64,000 nt of DNA from NCBI RefSeq assembly GCF_910589235.1, contig NC_060966.1, forward strand, positions 3,038,001 to 3,102,000, given 5' to 3'. The stretch's first letter is position 1. Each line of letters starts with the position of its first letter. The position numbers and the translations under genes were made by a program. The notes beneath the pieces are model-generated. The model worked only from the letters and a program-made list of their open reading frames with translations, did no database searches and was not told the origin of the DNA. The DNA is from Vespa crabro. Taxonomy: Eukaryota; Arthropoda; Insecta; Hymenoptera; Vespidae. This document shows positions 63,079 to 64,000 of the stretch, piece by piece.

Positions 63079-63482
63079 GTATTTAATATTATTTTCTGTG
63101 TCTTTGAAGTCTGAAGTAAAGGAAAATCAGTAAAGTATGTGTGACTTTTAAAATGTAACGATAAACATTTTAGGCCCGTTCGAATAATAGTAATATTGAT
63201 AATAATAGTACAATTAATTAAACTTCTATTCTTCTATTAATATTAAGTAAACCTCTATTTTAATCTCGCATAACACGGATTTGCATAATACGACGACAAA
63301 GATTGTATTAGTGTTCTTCTAAACTGATTATAAGTATAAATAAATCGAATTAATCGAACATAGTCGAATGTATGGTAGCAATAATTTTTTAATCATTTTT
63401 GTTTTTATATGCGATATTTTTTATCGCTTTCAAGTTATAATGATGCTTTACAATAATAATAATAATAATACTATAGTGAATA

Positions 63483-63484
<2 letters not shown>

Positions 63485-63531
<47 letters not shown>
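63485..63531. repeat. (AAT)n microsatellite
   Basis: About 15 units, followed by AT-rich sequence. Confidence 0.95.
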
Positions 63532-63532
<1 letters not shown>

Positions 63533-63894
63533 TAATACTATTATATATATAATAATATATCAATGATAATATATTATAATACCATCATAATAACATTATA
63601 TTATAATACTATTATAATATTATTATAATATGTATAATAATATAAAATAATAATATAATAACGATACAACGATCATCAAGAAGAATAATATTGATTATAA
63701 ACAATAATAATTATTATTATTACACTAGTAGTCATTATCAGTATCAATTTGATTGGATCACATAATGATATAAAATAGAATCGAAATTGAAAAGAAATAT
63801 TTTCCAATAAAATTTGCCGTCCAATGTGATAAAATTTTCTTTCAATCCGATAAGAAACAAGACGATCGGAAATCAATCGAAATTTTACATCTTT

Positions 63895-63896
<2 letters not shown>

Positions 63897-63948
<52 letters not shown>
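63897..63948. repeat. (CT)n microsatellite at the right edge
   Basis: About 25 CT units. No exon of the minus-strand gene is visible between 62,750 and the window end. Confidence 0.95.
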
Positions 63949-63954
<6 letters not shown>

Positions 63955-64000
63955 ATTTCTCTCTTTCTTTTTCTCGTGCGTAATCTCGCAAGATCTCTAG

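Noticed and set aside
62840..63133. 97-residue Phe/Ile/Ser-rich frame
   Set aside because: It is the translation of the decamer minisatellite.

Overview
The window looks like insect nuclear DNA, most likely a hymenopteran and bee-like. It is AT-rich, very rich in (GA)n/(CT)n, (TA)n and (AAT)n microsatellites, has small introns in metabolic genes and kilobase introns in a membrane-protein gene, and carries mariner and Tc1-like relics. The assignment rests on gene structure and repeat style, not on a database match.

Left part (1-36,612): a decaying CYP4-type cytochrome P450 cluster. Only one copy is intact: a 12-exon minus-strand gene at 16,996-19,608 whose exons join without a break into 505 residues. 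Around it lie at least four wrecks: a 3' fragment at the left edge (1-98), a full-length plus-strand pseudogene (25,135-27,722), a lone last-exon relic (about 29,211-29,375) and a minus-strand pseudogene (29,715-32,014) that still carries the promoter of the intact copy. The spacers are copied as direct and inverted segmental duplications. About 300-6,195 is an inverted copy of about 32,670-36,612, and 13,722 to about 15,930 is almost identical to 20,443 to about 22,650 on the other side of the intact gene. A minus-strand LTR retroelement (LTRs at 15,117-16,190 and 21,837-22,876, with an envelope-like remnant to about 23,510) sits at the ends of these repeats. The housekeeping gene RpS10 (7,957-8,525) lies inside this region, followed by a Tc1-like relic (about 11,050-11,600).

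Right part (42,290 to the right edge): the 3' end of one minus-strand gene for a single-pass membrane protein. Five exons (62,749-62,647, 61,245-61,223, 50,333-50,175, 44,692-44,338, 42,698-42,290) encode a transmembrane helix and a cytoplasmic tail of about 310 residues with tyrosine motifs and a His-rich run, ending PSDYI. One exon is a 23-nt microexon. The ectodomain lies beyond the window, so the family is not settled. The introns hold a Tc1-like relic, a deleted mariner, a decayed tandem array, an inverted AT-rich repeat pair and many microsatellites.

Between the two parts (36,613-42,289) there is no supported gene, only homopurine/homopyrimidine tracts and a GC-rich island near 38,370-38,750. 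I found no tRNA, rRNA or CRISPR array. I found no new multi-gene system. The most interesting content is the P450 locus: its duplication architecture, and the non-canonical haem-loop residue in its only intact copy.
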